From Azospirillum brasilense (GTDB lineage: Bacteria; Pseudomonadota; Alphaproteobacteria; Azospirillales; Azospirillaceae), in contig NZ_CP059452.1 of NCBI RefSeq assembly GCF_022023855.1, positions 675,501-739,500 of the forward strand: DNA of 64,000 bases. Direction: 5' to 3'. Made by a program: the position numbers and the translations under genes. How positions within the stretch are numbered: the first letter of the stretch is position 1; every line of letters begins with the position of its first letter. The notes under the pieces were generated by a model. It saw nothing but the letters and a program-made list of their open reading frames with translations. It was not told the DNA's origin and made no database searches. This document shows positions 1 to 7,902 of the stretch, one piece after another.

Positions 1-258
1 CGCGACTTCAACCTGATCTTCGACCGCGAGCGGGCCGACGCCCGGCTCGACATCCTGCCGGCCGACAAAGCCGCGGACATCCCGGCCGGCGGCGTGGCGC
101 TGGTCCACGCGCTGGCCGGCGAGGTGATCCTGCGCACCGGCGATAGCGTGGCGCGCGTGTCGCCGGGCTGGACCGCCCGTCTGGACGACACCGCCGCCAC
201 GCTGGAGACCGGGCCGGGGGCCTGCGCCGTCCTCGCCCGCGTCGCGGCGCGCGGGTAA
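1..258 (+). CDS. hutD: HutD family protein, C-terminal part
   Basis: The reading frame is open from the window edge and ends at TAA 256-258, giving 85 residues. It begins with RDFNLIFDR, which resembles the conserved RDFNLM segment of HutD, a small cupin-like protein found in histidine utilisation clusters. The C-terminal half has the beta-strand-rich pattern expected of a cupin. HutD has no firmly assigned reaction; it has been proposed to limit the activity of the hut pathway. The hutG, hutF and hut-type regulator genes just downstream support the call. The N-terminal half lies outside the window. It converges with the lysozyme-inhibitor-like gene that follows. Confidence 0.72.
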   Translation, partial: RDFNLIFDRERADARLDILPADKAADIPAGGVALVHALAGEVILRTGDSVARVSPGWTARLDDTAATLETGPGACAVLARVAARG

Positions 259-289
259 AGGACCCCGCGTGAGGAGTTAGGTTGAGGGC

Positions 290-901
290 TTACGGCGCCT
301 TCCGGCAGGTCATCTCCGGAGCGCCGTAGCCCCAGGTCACCCGCGCTTCGCCCTGATGCTCCCAAAAGCTCTCGTTGCGGCCCTGATAGCGGGCGCCGGA
401 CGCCGCCGGCTGGCCGACCATCAGCGACACCTCGTCGCCGCGTTCGGCGATCATCATCGGCGGCTCGGACTCGAAGAAGGTGGCGGTCAGCTCGTTGCCC
501 GCTTGGCCGTCGCAGGCGAAGCGGACCGGGCCGATGGAGGGCACCAGCCGGTACCGGGCCTGAAGCTCGGCGATGCGCAGGCGGTATTGCTCCCCGACGC
601 AGGCGCGGCGGTCGTCGGCCTTCCAGCAGTCGTTCCGGCCCTTGATCCAGCCGTGCTGCTCCGCCTTCAGCACCGGGGGGTGTTCGTTCGCCGCCTTGCC
701 CGAGGCTTCGCCATAGACCTCGGCCAGCTTGCGGTCGAGCGCCGACAGGTCGGCGTCGGTGCAGACCATCTGCTCGATGCTGCCCGCCTCCACCTTGGCG
801 CAGGAGAAGGAGGGGCCGGCGGTTTCTGCGGCGAGGGCGGTGCTGCCCCATGCGACCGTCGCCATGAGGGCGATGCGCAGGGCGTTGCGGTGTGCACGCA
901 T
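290..901 (-). CDS. Secreted LprI/MliC-type lysozyme inhibitor
   Basis: A 203-residue protein with a signal peptide (hydrophobic ALRIALMATVAWGSTALA, cleavage near AAE). The first mature domain has the LprI/DUF1311 pattern: FSCAKVEAGSIEQMVCTDADL followed by LDRKLAEVY and a third Cys near RRACV. The second domain (FACDGQAGNELTATFF to the final EMTCRKAP) has the MliC pattern, with paired cysteines and a lysozyme-loop-like segment. Both families are periplasmic or lipoprotein inhibitors of lysozyme in other bacteria. ATG 901 was chosen because GGGGAG lies 7 nt upstream; an in-frame start 18 nt earlier has no better site. No lipobox is visible, so it is probably soluble in the periplasm. Confidence 0.82.
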   Translation of the reverse strand: MRAHRNALRIALMATVAWGSTALAAETAGPSFSCAKVEAGSIEQMVCTDADLSALDRKLAEVYGEASGKAANEHPPVLKAEQHGWIKGRNDCWKADDRRACVGEQYRLRIAELQARYRLVPSIGPVRFACDGQAGNELTATFFESEPPMMIAERGDEVSLMVGQPAASGARYQGRNESFWEHQGEARVTWGYGAPEMTCRKAP

Positions 902-970
902 GGGGCTTCTCCCCTGCAATCTTCCGACCCGGTCAGAATGCCGCGTTCTACGTCCCGGGAAAAGACATCC

Positions 971-993
971 CCTCTCCCCGGAGGGGCGAGGGT
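971..993 (-). terminator. Hairpin after iclR (CCCTCTCCCC family)
   Basis: CCCTCTCCCC at 971-980 faces GGGGCGAGGG at 984-993, a near-perfect stem with a 3-nt loop. It lies downstream of the iclR stop and is probably the transcript end of the hutG-hutF-iclR operon. It belongs to a hairpin family seen at three other gene ends in this window. Confidence 0.55.
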
Positions 994-1025
994 CATTTGG
1001 GCGACCGCTTCGCCGTGCCCACCGC

Positions 1026-1814
1026 TCAGCCGCGCGGCAGGTAGCCGAGCTGGTGCGAGATCGCGTCCGCCGTCTCCACCACCTTGGTCCGCAGATGGTC
1101 GAGCGTGGCGGGCTGGTCCATCACGGCGCTGGGGCCGGAGAGGTTGATGGCTGCGATGACCTCGCCCCGGTGGTCGCGGATGGCCGCCGCGATGGCGACG
1201 ATCCCCGACACGAAGGAGGAGCGGTTCATCGTCCAGCCGCGCTTGCGGTCCTCCGCCACCTCCTGGATGAGCGAGGTCAGCGTGACCGCCGTGGTGTCGC
1301 TGTAGCGGTCCAGACGCACGCCGGTGTAGAGCTGCGCGATGGCCTCGTCGGTGAGGCCGCTCAGCAGCATCCGCCCCATCGCGGTGGCGTGGGCCGGCAG
1401 GCGGTAGCCGACCGCGATGTTGCTGGACAGCGTCATGTGCGAGTGCGCGCGGTAGACGTAGACGATCTCCGTCCCGTCGCGCACAGCCATGTGGGCCGAG
1501 ATCTGCGTGCTGTCGCGCAGCCCGTCGATGTAGGGGATCGCCACCTCGATCCCGTCCAGCCCCGACAGGTAATGATAGCCGAGCTGCATCGACCGCGGCG
1601 CCAAGCGGTAGGACTTGCCGTCCCCCACCCGCCCGATGTAGCCGAGATGCTCCAGCGTGAAGACCAGCCGGTAGGCCGAGGCCCGCCCGATCCCCAGCGC
1701 CTTGGCGATGTCGGTCAGGGACAGCGTCCGGCGCTGCGGCGTGAACAGCTCCAGGATGGCCAGCCCGCGCTGCAGCGCCGGGGCGATGTAGGTGTTCGGA
1801 TCGGTCTCGCTCAT
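1026..1814 (-). CDS. IclR family transcriptional regulator
   Basis: A 262-residue IclR-type regulator. Residues about 10-75 form the winged helix-turn-helix (RGLAILELFTPQ, LSLTDIAKALGIGRASAYRL, LGYIGRVGDGKSYRL). The remainder is the IclR effector-binding domain, with typical segments such as RLPAHATAMGRMLLSGL and SSFVSGIVAIAAAIRDHRGEVIAAINLSGP. Its ATG overlaps the hutF stop codon (ATGA), so it is the last gene of a coupled hutG-hutF-iclR operon. By position it probably controls this operon and the divergent ABC transporter, with a histidine-pathway intermediate as effector (inference). The paired palindromes at 4059 and 4216 are its best candidate operators. HutC regulators of other bacteria are GntR-type, so this would be a different solution. 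Confidence 0.92.
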   Translation of the reverse strand: MSETDPNTYIAPALQRGLAILELFTPQRRTLSLTDIAKALGIGRASAYRLVFTLEHLGYIGRVGDGKSYRLAPRSMQLGYHYLSGLDGIEVAIPYIDGLRDSTQISAHMAVRDGTEIVYVYRAHSHMTLSSNIAVGYRLPAHATAMGRMLLSGLTDEAIAQLYTGVRLDRYSDTTAVTLTSLIQEVAEDRKRGWTMNRSSFVSGIVAIAAAIRDHRGEVIAAINLSGPSAVMDQPATLDHLRTKVVETADAISHQLGYLPRG

Positions 1815-3235
1815 GTGTCCCGGCGCAACCCCTCGATGGCGCGCCGGTAGGCGGCCCGGATGGCGTCCTCCCGGACGTGGCGGCCGTCGCGCACCACGGT
1901 CCGCCCCGCCGCGACCACGTCGCGCACGGCGTGCCCGTCGCTGGCGAAGACATAGGCGTCCAGAAGGCTGTCGTCGGTCCGAGAAAGCAGTTTCGGGTTG
2001 TCGGCGTCAAGCACGACGAGGTCGGCGGGCTGGCCCACCTGAATGCCGCCGCCAGCCACCGGCTGGCCCAGCGCCTGCGCGCCGCCGGCCACCGCCGCCC
2101 GGTAGAGGCCGCCGCCGATGGACGGGCAATCCCCGATGCGCAGCACGTTGCGCCGCCGCTGCACCAACCGCTGGCCGTATTCCAGGAGGCGCAGCTCCTC
2201 CGCCGCGGACACGCTGATGTGGCTGTCTGACCCGACGCCGAACCGCCCGCCCTGCGCCAGGAAGGGGATCGCCGGGAACAGCCCGTCGCCCAGATTGGCC
2301 TCGGTCGTCAGGCAAAGACCGGCCACCGCGCCGCTCGCCGCCATGCCGTCCACCTCTGCCGGGGTCACGTGCGTGGCGTGGACGAGGCACCAGCGCGGCC
2401 CGACCGGAGCGTTCTCCAGAAGCCACTCCACCGGGCGCTTGCCGCTCCAGGCTACGCAGTCGTCCACCTCCGCCGTCTGCTCGGCGATGTGGATGTGGAT
2501 GGGCGCGCCGGTGTCGAGCGCGTCGAGGCCGGCCAGCGCGTCGCGCATCTCCTCCGGCGTCACCGCGCGCAGCGAATGCAGGGCGAGACCGGTGCGGCGG
2601 CCCGCCCGCTCCGTGCCCATCGCCTTCTGCATGGCGGCGACGATGGACAGCAGCCCGTCCACGTCGTTGATGAAGCGCTTCTGCCCGTCGGACGGCGGCT
2701 TGCCGCCGAAGCCGCTGTGGGCGTAGAGCACCGGCAGGTGGGTCAGGCCGATCCCGGCCGTGTCGGCAGCGGCCAGGATGCGGCGCGACATCTCCGCCCG
2801 GTCGGCGTAGGGGCGCCCGTCGGCACCGTGGTGCAGGTAGTGGAACTCCGCCACCGCCGTGTAGCCCTGCTTCGCCATCTCCATGTAGAGCAGCGACGCG
2901 ACGGCCTCCGCCGCCTCCGGCGTCATGCGGCGGACGAAGCCGTACATGGCGTCGCGCCACGTCCAGAAGCTGTCCTCCAACGCGCCGGCGTATTCGGTCA
3001 GCCCGGCCATGGCGCGCTGGAAGGCGTGGCTGTGCAGGTTGGGCATGCCGGGGATCACCGGTCCGGCGGCCCGAGGCAGGCCCTCCGCGGAGGCGTCCCG
3101 CTCCACGGCCGTCAGCGTGCCGCGCGCGTCGAAGCGCAGCGCCACGTTCGAGGCCCAGCCCTCGGGCAGCAGCGCCCGTTCGCAGAACAGTTCGTTCATG
3201 CCGTCCCCCGTCACGCTGTCCATCACCGCCTCCAT
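1811..3235 (-). CDS. hutF: Formimidoylglutamate deiminase
   Basis: A 474-residue amidohydrolase of the HutF type. It converts N-formimidoyl-L-glutamate to N-formyl-L-glutamate plus ammonia in the five-step histidine degradation route; HutG acts next. Metal-site motifs are visible: PGMPNLHSHAFQRAMAG (HxH), HIHIAEQTAEVDDC, LVHATHVT and GVGSDSHISVSAAEELRL (conserved Asp). Length matches the family (about 450-470). The chosen ATG overlaps the hutG stop (TGATG) and has AGGAG 8 nt upstream; a GTG directly before it and an ATG 13 codons in (MNELFCER) are alternatives. It is cytoplasmic and couples to hutG upstream and the IclR gene downstream. Confidence 0.95.
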   Translation of the reverse strand: MEAVMDSVTGDGMNELFCERALLPEGWASNVALRFDARGTLTAVERDASAEGLPRAAGPVIPGMPNLHSHAFQRAMAGLTEYAGALEDSFWTWRDAMYGFVRRMTPEAAEAVASLLYMEMAKQGYTAVAEFHYLHHGADGRPYADRAEMSRRILAAADTAGIGLTHLPVLYAHSGFGGKPPSDGQKRFINDVDGLLSIVAAMQKAMGTERAGRRTGLALHSLRAVTPEEMRDALAGLDALDTGAPIHIHIAEQTAEVDDCVAWSGKRPVEWLLENAPVGPRWCLVHATHVTPAEVDGMAASGAVAGLCLTTEANLGDGLFPAIPFLAQGGRFGVGSDSHISVSAAEELRLLEYGQRLVQRRRNVLRIGDCPSIGGGLYRAAVAGGAQALGQPVAGGGIQVGQPADLVVLDADNPKLLSRTDDSLLDAYVFASDGHAVRDVVAAGRTVVRDGRHVREDAIRAAYRRAIEGLRRDT

Positions 3236-4035
3236 CACGCCCGCTCCTCAGCCCAATCGGCCATCGCTCCGATGAAGCGCCGGAGATGCGGACGAATCCG
3301 CGCGGCGCGCGCCTCGTCGAAGGCGAAGGGCGCATCCTCCTCCATGTAGGTCACCTGCGCCATCTCGAGCTGCACGGCGTGCCAGCCCTCGGCCGGGCGC
3401 CCGAAATGGCGGGTGATGTGGCCGCCCTTGAAGCGCCCGTTGAGGACATGGGTGAAGCCGTCGGCCCCGGCATCCGCGCCGACCGCGACCAGCCGGTCGC
3501 TCAGCACGGGATCGGCGCTGCGCCCGTCGTTGGTGCCGATGTTCAGGTCGGGCAGCCGCCCCTCGAACAGTCGCGGCACGACGGAGCGGATGGAATGGGC
3601 GTCGAACAGCACCGCCCGCCCGAACCGGTCGCGCAGCCGGGTCATCTCCGCGGTGATGGCGTCGTGGTAGGGCGCCCAGTAGCGGGTGACCCGTTCGGCC
3701 ACCTCCGCCGCGTCCGGTTCGGCGCCCGGCTGGTACAGCGGCGCCCCGTCGAACAGGGTGGTCGGGCACAGGCCCGTGGTGGCGCCGCTGTAGAGCGGCG
3801 TGTCGTTGCTGGGGCGGTTCAGGTCGACGACGTAGCGCGAGAAGCGCGCCTGGATCACCCCGACTCCGAGATCCTCCAGGAAGTCGTAGAGCCGCGGCAG
3901 GTGCCAGTCCGTGTCGGGCAGGCCCTGCGCCTCCGGCACCAGCCGGCCTATGAATCCGTCCGGCAGCGCCGTGCCGACATGGGGCAGGCTGACCAGCACC
4001 GGACGGCGCGCGGCGCGAAACCCGAAAACGTCCAT
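3235..4035 (-). CDS. hutG: N-formylglutamate deformylase
   Basis: A 266-residue N-formylglutamate amidohydrolase (FGase family). It releases formate and L-glutamate from N-formylglutamate, the last step of the HutF/HutG branch. Conserved stretches are SLPHVGTALP, DTDWHLPRLYDFLEDLGV, RYVVDLNRP, LFDAHSIRS and GRFKGGHITRHFG. The ATG at 4035 (MDVFGFRAARRP) is preceded by GGGAGAGAGG, and the family normally starts near this point. An open frame runs 38 codons further upstream but those residues look non-coding and cross the operator at 4059. First gene of the hutG-hutF-iclR operon. Confidence 0.95.
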   Translation of the reverse strand: MDVFGFRAARRPVLVSLPHVGTALPDGFIGRLVPEAQGLPDTDWHLPRLYDFLEDLGVGVIQARFSRYVVDLNRPSNDTPLYSGATTGLCPTTLFDGAPLYQPGAEPDAAEVAERVTRYWAPYHDAITAEMTRLRDRFGRAVLFDAHSIRSVVPRLFEGRLPDLNIGTNDGRSADPVLSDRLVAVGADAGADGFTHVLNGRFKGGHITRHFGRPAEGWHAVQLEMAQVTYMEEDAPFAFDEARAARIRPHLRRFIGAMADWAEERA

Positions 4036-4058
4036 ATCCTCTCTCCCGTGCGACAAGT

Positions 4059-4074
4059 GTTTTGTCAGCAAAAC
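4059..4074. promoter_or_regulatory. Palindrome, candidate hut operator 1
   Basis: GTTTTG-TCAG-CAAAAC, a perfect 6-4-6 inverted repeat, starts 24 bp upstream of the hutG start. The same pattern recurs at 4216 on the other side of the divergent promoter region. Arm sequence and symmetry suit a dimeric regulator; the IclR protein encoded in the hutG operon is the natural candidate (inference). Confidence 0.65.
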
Positions 4075-4215
4075 TTTCTGCTTCCCTGTTCGGTCGCCCC
4101 CGGCTTCCGCGACGTTCGCGTTACGTGGCCGCAATACCAGCGTTGCCATAGGGCGTCCATCATGCTCCAGTATGACAAACGGCGTTGACGCGACTGTTTT
4201 CCCTGGGCAACATAT

Positions 4216-4231
4216 GTTTTATAGGCAAAAC
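4216..4231. promoter_or_regulatory. Palindrome, candidate hut operator 2
   Basis: GTTTTA-TAGG-CAAAAC repeats operator 1 with one arm mismatch; the outer bases extend the symmetry to ATGTTTT/AAAACAT (4214-4233). It lies about 90 bp before the ABC transporter binding-protein gene. A TTGACG at 4185-4190 could be the -35 element, which would put this site at or just after the -10, a position suited to repression. Confidence 0.65.
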
Positions 4232-4321
4232 ATGGCGCTGCCAAGCCGCTCGCTGCGCAAGGGGGTTCCCCGGCGTCCGAAACTGGCAACGCAGGCGCAA
4301 CGAACAGGGAAATTCCGACCC

Positions 4322-5119
4322 ATGAAGTCCTTTGGTAAGTTTCTCGCCGCCGCCTCCTTCGCCGCCGCCGCGGTCGTCACGGTGGTCGGCGCCGGGTCCG
4401 TCCCGGCCCGCGCCGAGGACGCGGTGATCGCCTCGATCAAGCAGAACGGCACCTTCCGCGTCGGCGTGGACGCCACCTTCGCGCCCTTCGAATTCTCGCA
4501 GGACGGCAAGAAGACCGGCTTCGACATCGAGCTGGTCGAGGCCATCGCTAAGGAGCTGGGCGCCACCAAGGGCGTCGAGTGGGTGGACATCGACTTCAAG
4601 GGCCTGATCCCCGGCCTGATGGCCAACCGCTTCGACATGATCGCCTCGGCCATGTACATCACCGAGGAGCGTCGCAAGGTGGTCGCCTTCTCCGACACCT
4701 ACTATCCGGGCGGCCTCGTCATCATGGTCAAGGCGAACAACACCGCCGTGAAGGGCCCGGCCGACCTCGAAGGCAAGACCGCCGCCGTGCAGATCGGTAC
4801 CAAGTCGGTCGTCCATCTGAAGGAGCATTTCCCGAAGACGAAGATCGTCGAGGTCGAGACCAACGCCGAGATGTTCGGGCAGGTCGAGACCGGCCGCACC
4901 GACGTTGCGGTGACCGGCAAGCCCGCCGCCAAGCTCTACGCCCAGACGCATCCGACCGTGAAGGTGCTGGACGACCAGCTCACCACCGAGGATTACGGCT
5001 TCGCCATGCGCAAGGACAACACCGAGCTGGTGACCAAGGTGAACGCCGCCATCACCAAGCTGAAGGCCGACGGCACCTATCAGAAGCTGGTCGACAAGTG
5101 GTTCGAAGCCAAGAAGTGA
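4322..5119 (+). CDS. Polar amino acid ABC transporter, periplasmic binding protein
   Basis: A 265-residue class-3 solute-binding protein. The signal peptide covers roughly residues 1-32 (KFLAAASFAAAAVVTVVGAGS, cleavage near ARA-ED). Mature family motifs are FRVGVDATFAPFEF near the start, GFDIELVEAIAKELG, FKGLIPGLMANRFDMIASAMYIT and the C-terminal DGTYQKLVDKWF. The ATG at 4322 has GGGA upstream and gives a clean signal peptide; the longer open frame lacks one. It captures an amino acid for the permease and ATPase genes that follow. Divergence from hutG and shared palindromes suggest histidine or a pathway intermediate such as urocanate as substrate (inference). Confidence 0.93.
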   Translation: MKSFGKFLAAASFAAAAVVTVVGAGSVPARAEDAVIASIKQNGTFRVGVDATFAPFEFSQDGKKTGFDIELVEAIAKELGATKGVEWVDIDFKGLIPGLMANRFDMIASAMYITEERRKVVAFSDTYYPGGLVIMVKANNTAVKGPADLEGKTAAVQIGTKSVVHLKEHFPKTKIVEVETNAEMFGQVETGRTDVAVTGKPAAKLYAQTHPTVKVLDDQLTTEDYGFAMRKDNTELVTKVNAAITKLKADGTYQKLVDKWFEAKK

Positions 5120-5150
5120 TCGATATCTTCGTGAACGGAGGACCCCTCCC

Positions 5151-5813
5151 GTGACGCTCGACTTCGCCCCCGTCTGGGGAGGGTTGCCGGAGCTGCTGAA
5201 GGGCACCGTGGTCACCATCGAGGTGACCGCGGCGGCCTTCCTGCTCAGCGCCGTGCTTGGCCTGCTCGTCGGCATCATCCGCCTCAACCCGGCGCGGCGC
5301 GTGCTGTACGGCATCGCGTCGGCCTATGTCGCCTTCATCCGCGGCACGCCGCTGCTGGTGCAGCTCTTCCTGCTGTTCTTCGGCCTGCCGCAGTTCGGAA
5401 TCCTGCTGCCGGCGTGGCTGTGCGGCGTGATCGGGCTCGGCATCTACAGCGGCTCCTACGTGTCGGAGGTGGTGCGCGGCGCCATCCAGTCGATCGACCG
5501 CGGCCAGATGGAAGCCGCCCGCTCGCTCGGCATGTCCTACCGCGAGGCGATGTGGGAGGTGGTTCTGCCCCAGGCCTTCCGCCGCATGCTGCCGCCGCTG
5601 GGCAACGAGACCATCGCGCTGATCAAGAATTCTGCGCTGGTGTCGCTGCTGACCATCGACGACGTGATGCGCGAGGGGCAGCGCATCATCTCCACCAGCT
5701 TCCGCGCGCTGGAGGTCTACATCGCCGTGGCGTTGATCTATTTCGTGCTGACCAACGCGGCCACCTGGATCCTGCGCCAGATCGAAAAGCGCATGACCGT
5801 GGAAAGAGGGTAA
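5151..5813 (+). CDS. Polar amino acid ABC transporter, permease
   Basis: A 220-residue HisM/HisQ-type inner-membrane permease with about five transmembrane segments. The EAA loop is visible as QMEAARSLGMSYREAMWEVVLPQAFRRMLPPLGNE, the contact for the ATPase. The GTG start at 5151 is preceded by GGAGG. Only one permease gene is present, so the channel is probably a homodimer. It lies 31 bp after the binding protein and 4 bp before the ATPase gene. Confidence 0.94.
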   Translation: MTLDFAPVWGGLPELLKGTVVTIEVTAAAFLLSAVLGLLVGIIRLNPARRVLYGIASAYVAFIRGTPLLVQLFLLFFGLPQFGILLPAWLCGVIGLGIYSGSYVSEVVRGAIQSIDRGQMEAARSLGMSYREAMWEVVLPQAFRRMLPPLGNETIALIKNSALVSLLTIDDVMREGQRIISTSFRALEVYIAVALIYFVLTNAATWILRQIEKRMTVERG

Positions 5814-5817
5814 GCCG

Positions 5818-6627
5818 GTGATCGAGATCCGCAACGTCTACAAGAGCTTCGGCAGCACCGAGGTGCTGAAGGACGTCAGCCTGACCGTGCCGCCGTCGCG
5901 CACCACCGTGGTCATCGGCCCGTCCGGTTCGGGAAAGAGCACGCTGCTGCGCTGCTGCAACTGCCTGGAAACCGCCGACCGCGGCGAGATCCGCATCAAC
6001 CACCGGACCATCATCGCCGACGGCAAGCCGCTGCCCGACAAGGAGCTGAACGCGCTGCGCGCCGAGACCGGCATGGTCTTCCAGTCCTTCAACCTGTTTC
6101 CGCACATGACCACGGTGGAGAACGTCATGCGCGCTCCCGTCGTGGTGCGCGGCATGGCCAAGGCCGAGGCGCGGGAGCTTGCCATGGGGCTGCTGCGCAA
6201 GGTGGGGCTGGACGACAAGGCCGATGTGTATCCGTCCACCCTGTCGGGCGGGCAGAAGCAGCGCGCCGCCATCGCCCGCGCGCTCGCCATGAAGCCGAAG
6301 GTGATGCTGTTCGACGAGCCGACCTCCGCGCTCGACCCCGAGCTGGTCGGCGAGGTGCTCCAGGTTATGAAGACGCTGGCCGAGGAAGGCATGACCATGA
6401 TGGTGGTGACCCACGAGATGGGCTTCGCCCGCGAGGTCGCCGACACCGTGGTCGTCATGGCCGACGGGCGCATCGTCGAGTCCGGCTCGCCGGAGCAGAT
6501 CTTCACCAACCCGGTGCAGGAGCGCACCCGCGGCTTCCTGCGTGCGCTGGTGGACGGCCATCTCGCCGGCGCCCGCCCGCAGCCGGCGGCGGACGACCCG
6601 CTGGACGCCCTGCCCGGCAACCACTGA
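5818..6627 (+). CDS. Polar amino acid ABC transporter, ATP-binding protein
   Basis: A 269-residue HisP/GlnQ-type ATPase. Walker A is GPSGSGKST (about residues 39-47), the Q-loop MVFQSFNLFPHMT, the signature LSGGQKQR, Walker B VMLFDEPTSALDPE and the switch His in VVTHEMGF. It powers import through the permease encoded just upstream. GTG at 5818 is the start, 4 bp after the permease stop. The C-terminal 25 residues (AGARPQPAADDPLDALPGNH) extend beyond the usual domain end and look disordered. Confidence 0.95.
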   Translation: MIEIRNVYKSFGSTEVLKDVSLTVPPSRTTVVIGPSGSGKSTLLRCCNCLETADRGEIRINHRTIIADGKPLPDKELNALRAETGMVFQSFNLFPHMTTVENVMRAPVVVRGMAKAEARELAMGLLRKVGLDDKADVYPSTLSGGQKQRAAIARALAMKPKVMLFDEPTSALDPELVGEVLQVMKTLAEEGMTMMVVTHEMGFAREVADTVVVMADGRIVESGSPEQIFTNPVQERTRGFLRALVDGHLAGARPQPAADDPLDALPGNH

Positions 6628-6640
6628 CCTTCCCGCGATC

Positions 6641-7837
6641 TTGCCCCACACCACCCATCGGCCTCCGGCCTCGCCTCTGACGGTGCTGGCCGCGCTGATC
6701 CTCGGCGTCTGCGTCATCCAGGTCGCCAACGGCATCCTGCAGATCCTGCTGCCGCTTCGCCTCGCCGAGGCGGCGGCCCCGCCGCTGGTCGTCGGGGCGG
6801 TGGCGTCGGCTTATTCGGTCGGCTTCGTGCTGGGCTGCTGGGCGGCGCCCTGGATGATCCGCCGGGTGGGCGGGGTGTGGTCCTTCGCCGCCTTCGGGCT
6901 GCTCGCCGCCGCCGCCACGCTGCTGCTGAACCTGCTGCCCGACGCGCGGGCCTGGGTGGGGCTGCGGCTGCTGATGGGGGTGTCCTATGTCGGGATGCTC
7001 ACCGTCGCGGAAAGCGGGCTGGCCAGCCTGACGCCGCCGGGATCGCGGGGCAGCGTCTTCTCCCTCTACATGATCGCCTGCAAGGTGGCGGTGATCGGCG
7101 GCCAGATGCTGCTCGCCAGCCCGGACCTGTCGGCCCTGTGGCTGACCGTCCTGGCGGCGGGCTGCTACGGCCTGTCGCTGGTGCCGGTGGCGGTGATCCG
7201 CCCGCCGGCCAGCGCCGCGCCGAAGGGGCCGTCGCCGTCGCCCTGGCAGTATGTGCGGCGGGCGCCGGTGGCCTTTGCCGGCTGTCTGATGGTCGGGCTG
7301 TGCAACACCGCGGTCACCGGCATCGGCCCGGCCTGGCTCGCCGGGCTGGCCTTGCCCGCCGCCGGGGTCGCGCTGATCATGTCGGGCATCCAGGTGGGCA
7401 GCGTGGTTCTGCAATGGCCGATCGGCCGATTCTCCGACCGGCACGACCGGCGGCTGGTGATCTTCGCGGTGTCCGCCGTGGCGACGGTCGCCGCTTTCCT
7501 GATCGCCGCCTTCGCCAACCCGCCCGGCGGGGCGGCGCCGCAGACCGTCCTGCTCGGCCTGTTCACCCTGTGGGGCAGCGCCGCCCTGTCGCTCTACGCG
7601 ATCTGCGTCGCCCACGCCAACGACCATGTGACGGTGGAGGAGACGGTGCCGCTGGCGAGCGCGCTGCTGCTCGCCTGGGCGTTGGGGGCGGCCCTCGGGC
7701 CGCTGCTGGCGACGGCGGCCATGGAGTGGTTCGGGCATGACGCGCTGTTCGTCTATGTCGGGGTGGTGTCGGGCGGGCTGACCCTGTTCGCCGGCCTGCG
7801 CCGGGTTATCAGCGGTCCCTTCCGGGCCGAGCCGTAA
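6641..7837 (+). CDS. MFS transporter, YcaD/YfkF-like
   Basis: About 398 residues with 12 predicted membrane segments. Features are the inter-domain motif GRFSDRHDRRLV after helix 7 and LYAICVAHANDHV near helix 10, both reminiscent of the YcaD/YfkF group of the major facilitator superfamily. The substrate is unknown. The best start is TTG at 6641, just before the first helix (PLTVLAALILGVCVIQVANG); no ATG is available there and the ribosome site is weak. It begins 14 bp after the ABC ATPase stop and so may be co-transcribed with it. Confidence 0.82.
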   Translation: MPHTTHRPPASPLTVLAALILGVCVIQVANGILQILLPLRLAEAAAPPLVVGAVASAYSVGFVLGCWAAPWMIRRVGGVWSFAAFGLLAAAATLLLNLLPDARAWVGLRLLMGVSYVGMLTVAESGLASLTPPGSRGSVFSLYMIACKVAVIGGQMLLASPDLSALWLTVLAAGCYGLSLVPVAVIRPPASAAPKGPSPSPWQYVRRAPVAFAGCLMVGLCNTAVTGIGPAWLAGLALPAAGVALIMSGIQVGSVVLQWPIGRFSDRHDRRLVIFAVSAVATVAAFLIAAFANPPGGAAPQTVLLGLFTLWGSAALSLYAICVAHANDHVTVEETVPLASALLLAWALGAALGPLLATAAMEWFGHDALFVYVGVVSGGLTLFAGLRRVISGPFRAEP

Positions 7838-7902
7838 GGCTTGGCCGCGGGCAGCCGGGCGGGCTAGTGTGTCCCGCCCAGCAGCCCCCTCCCCCGCGCT
7901 CC

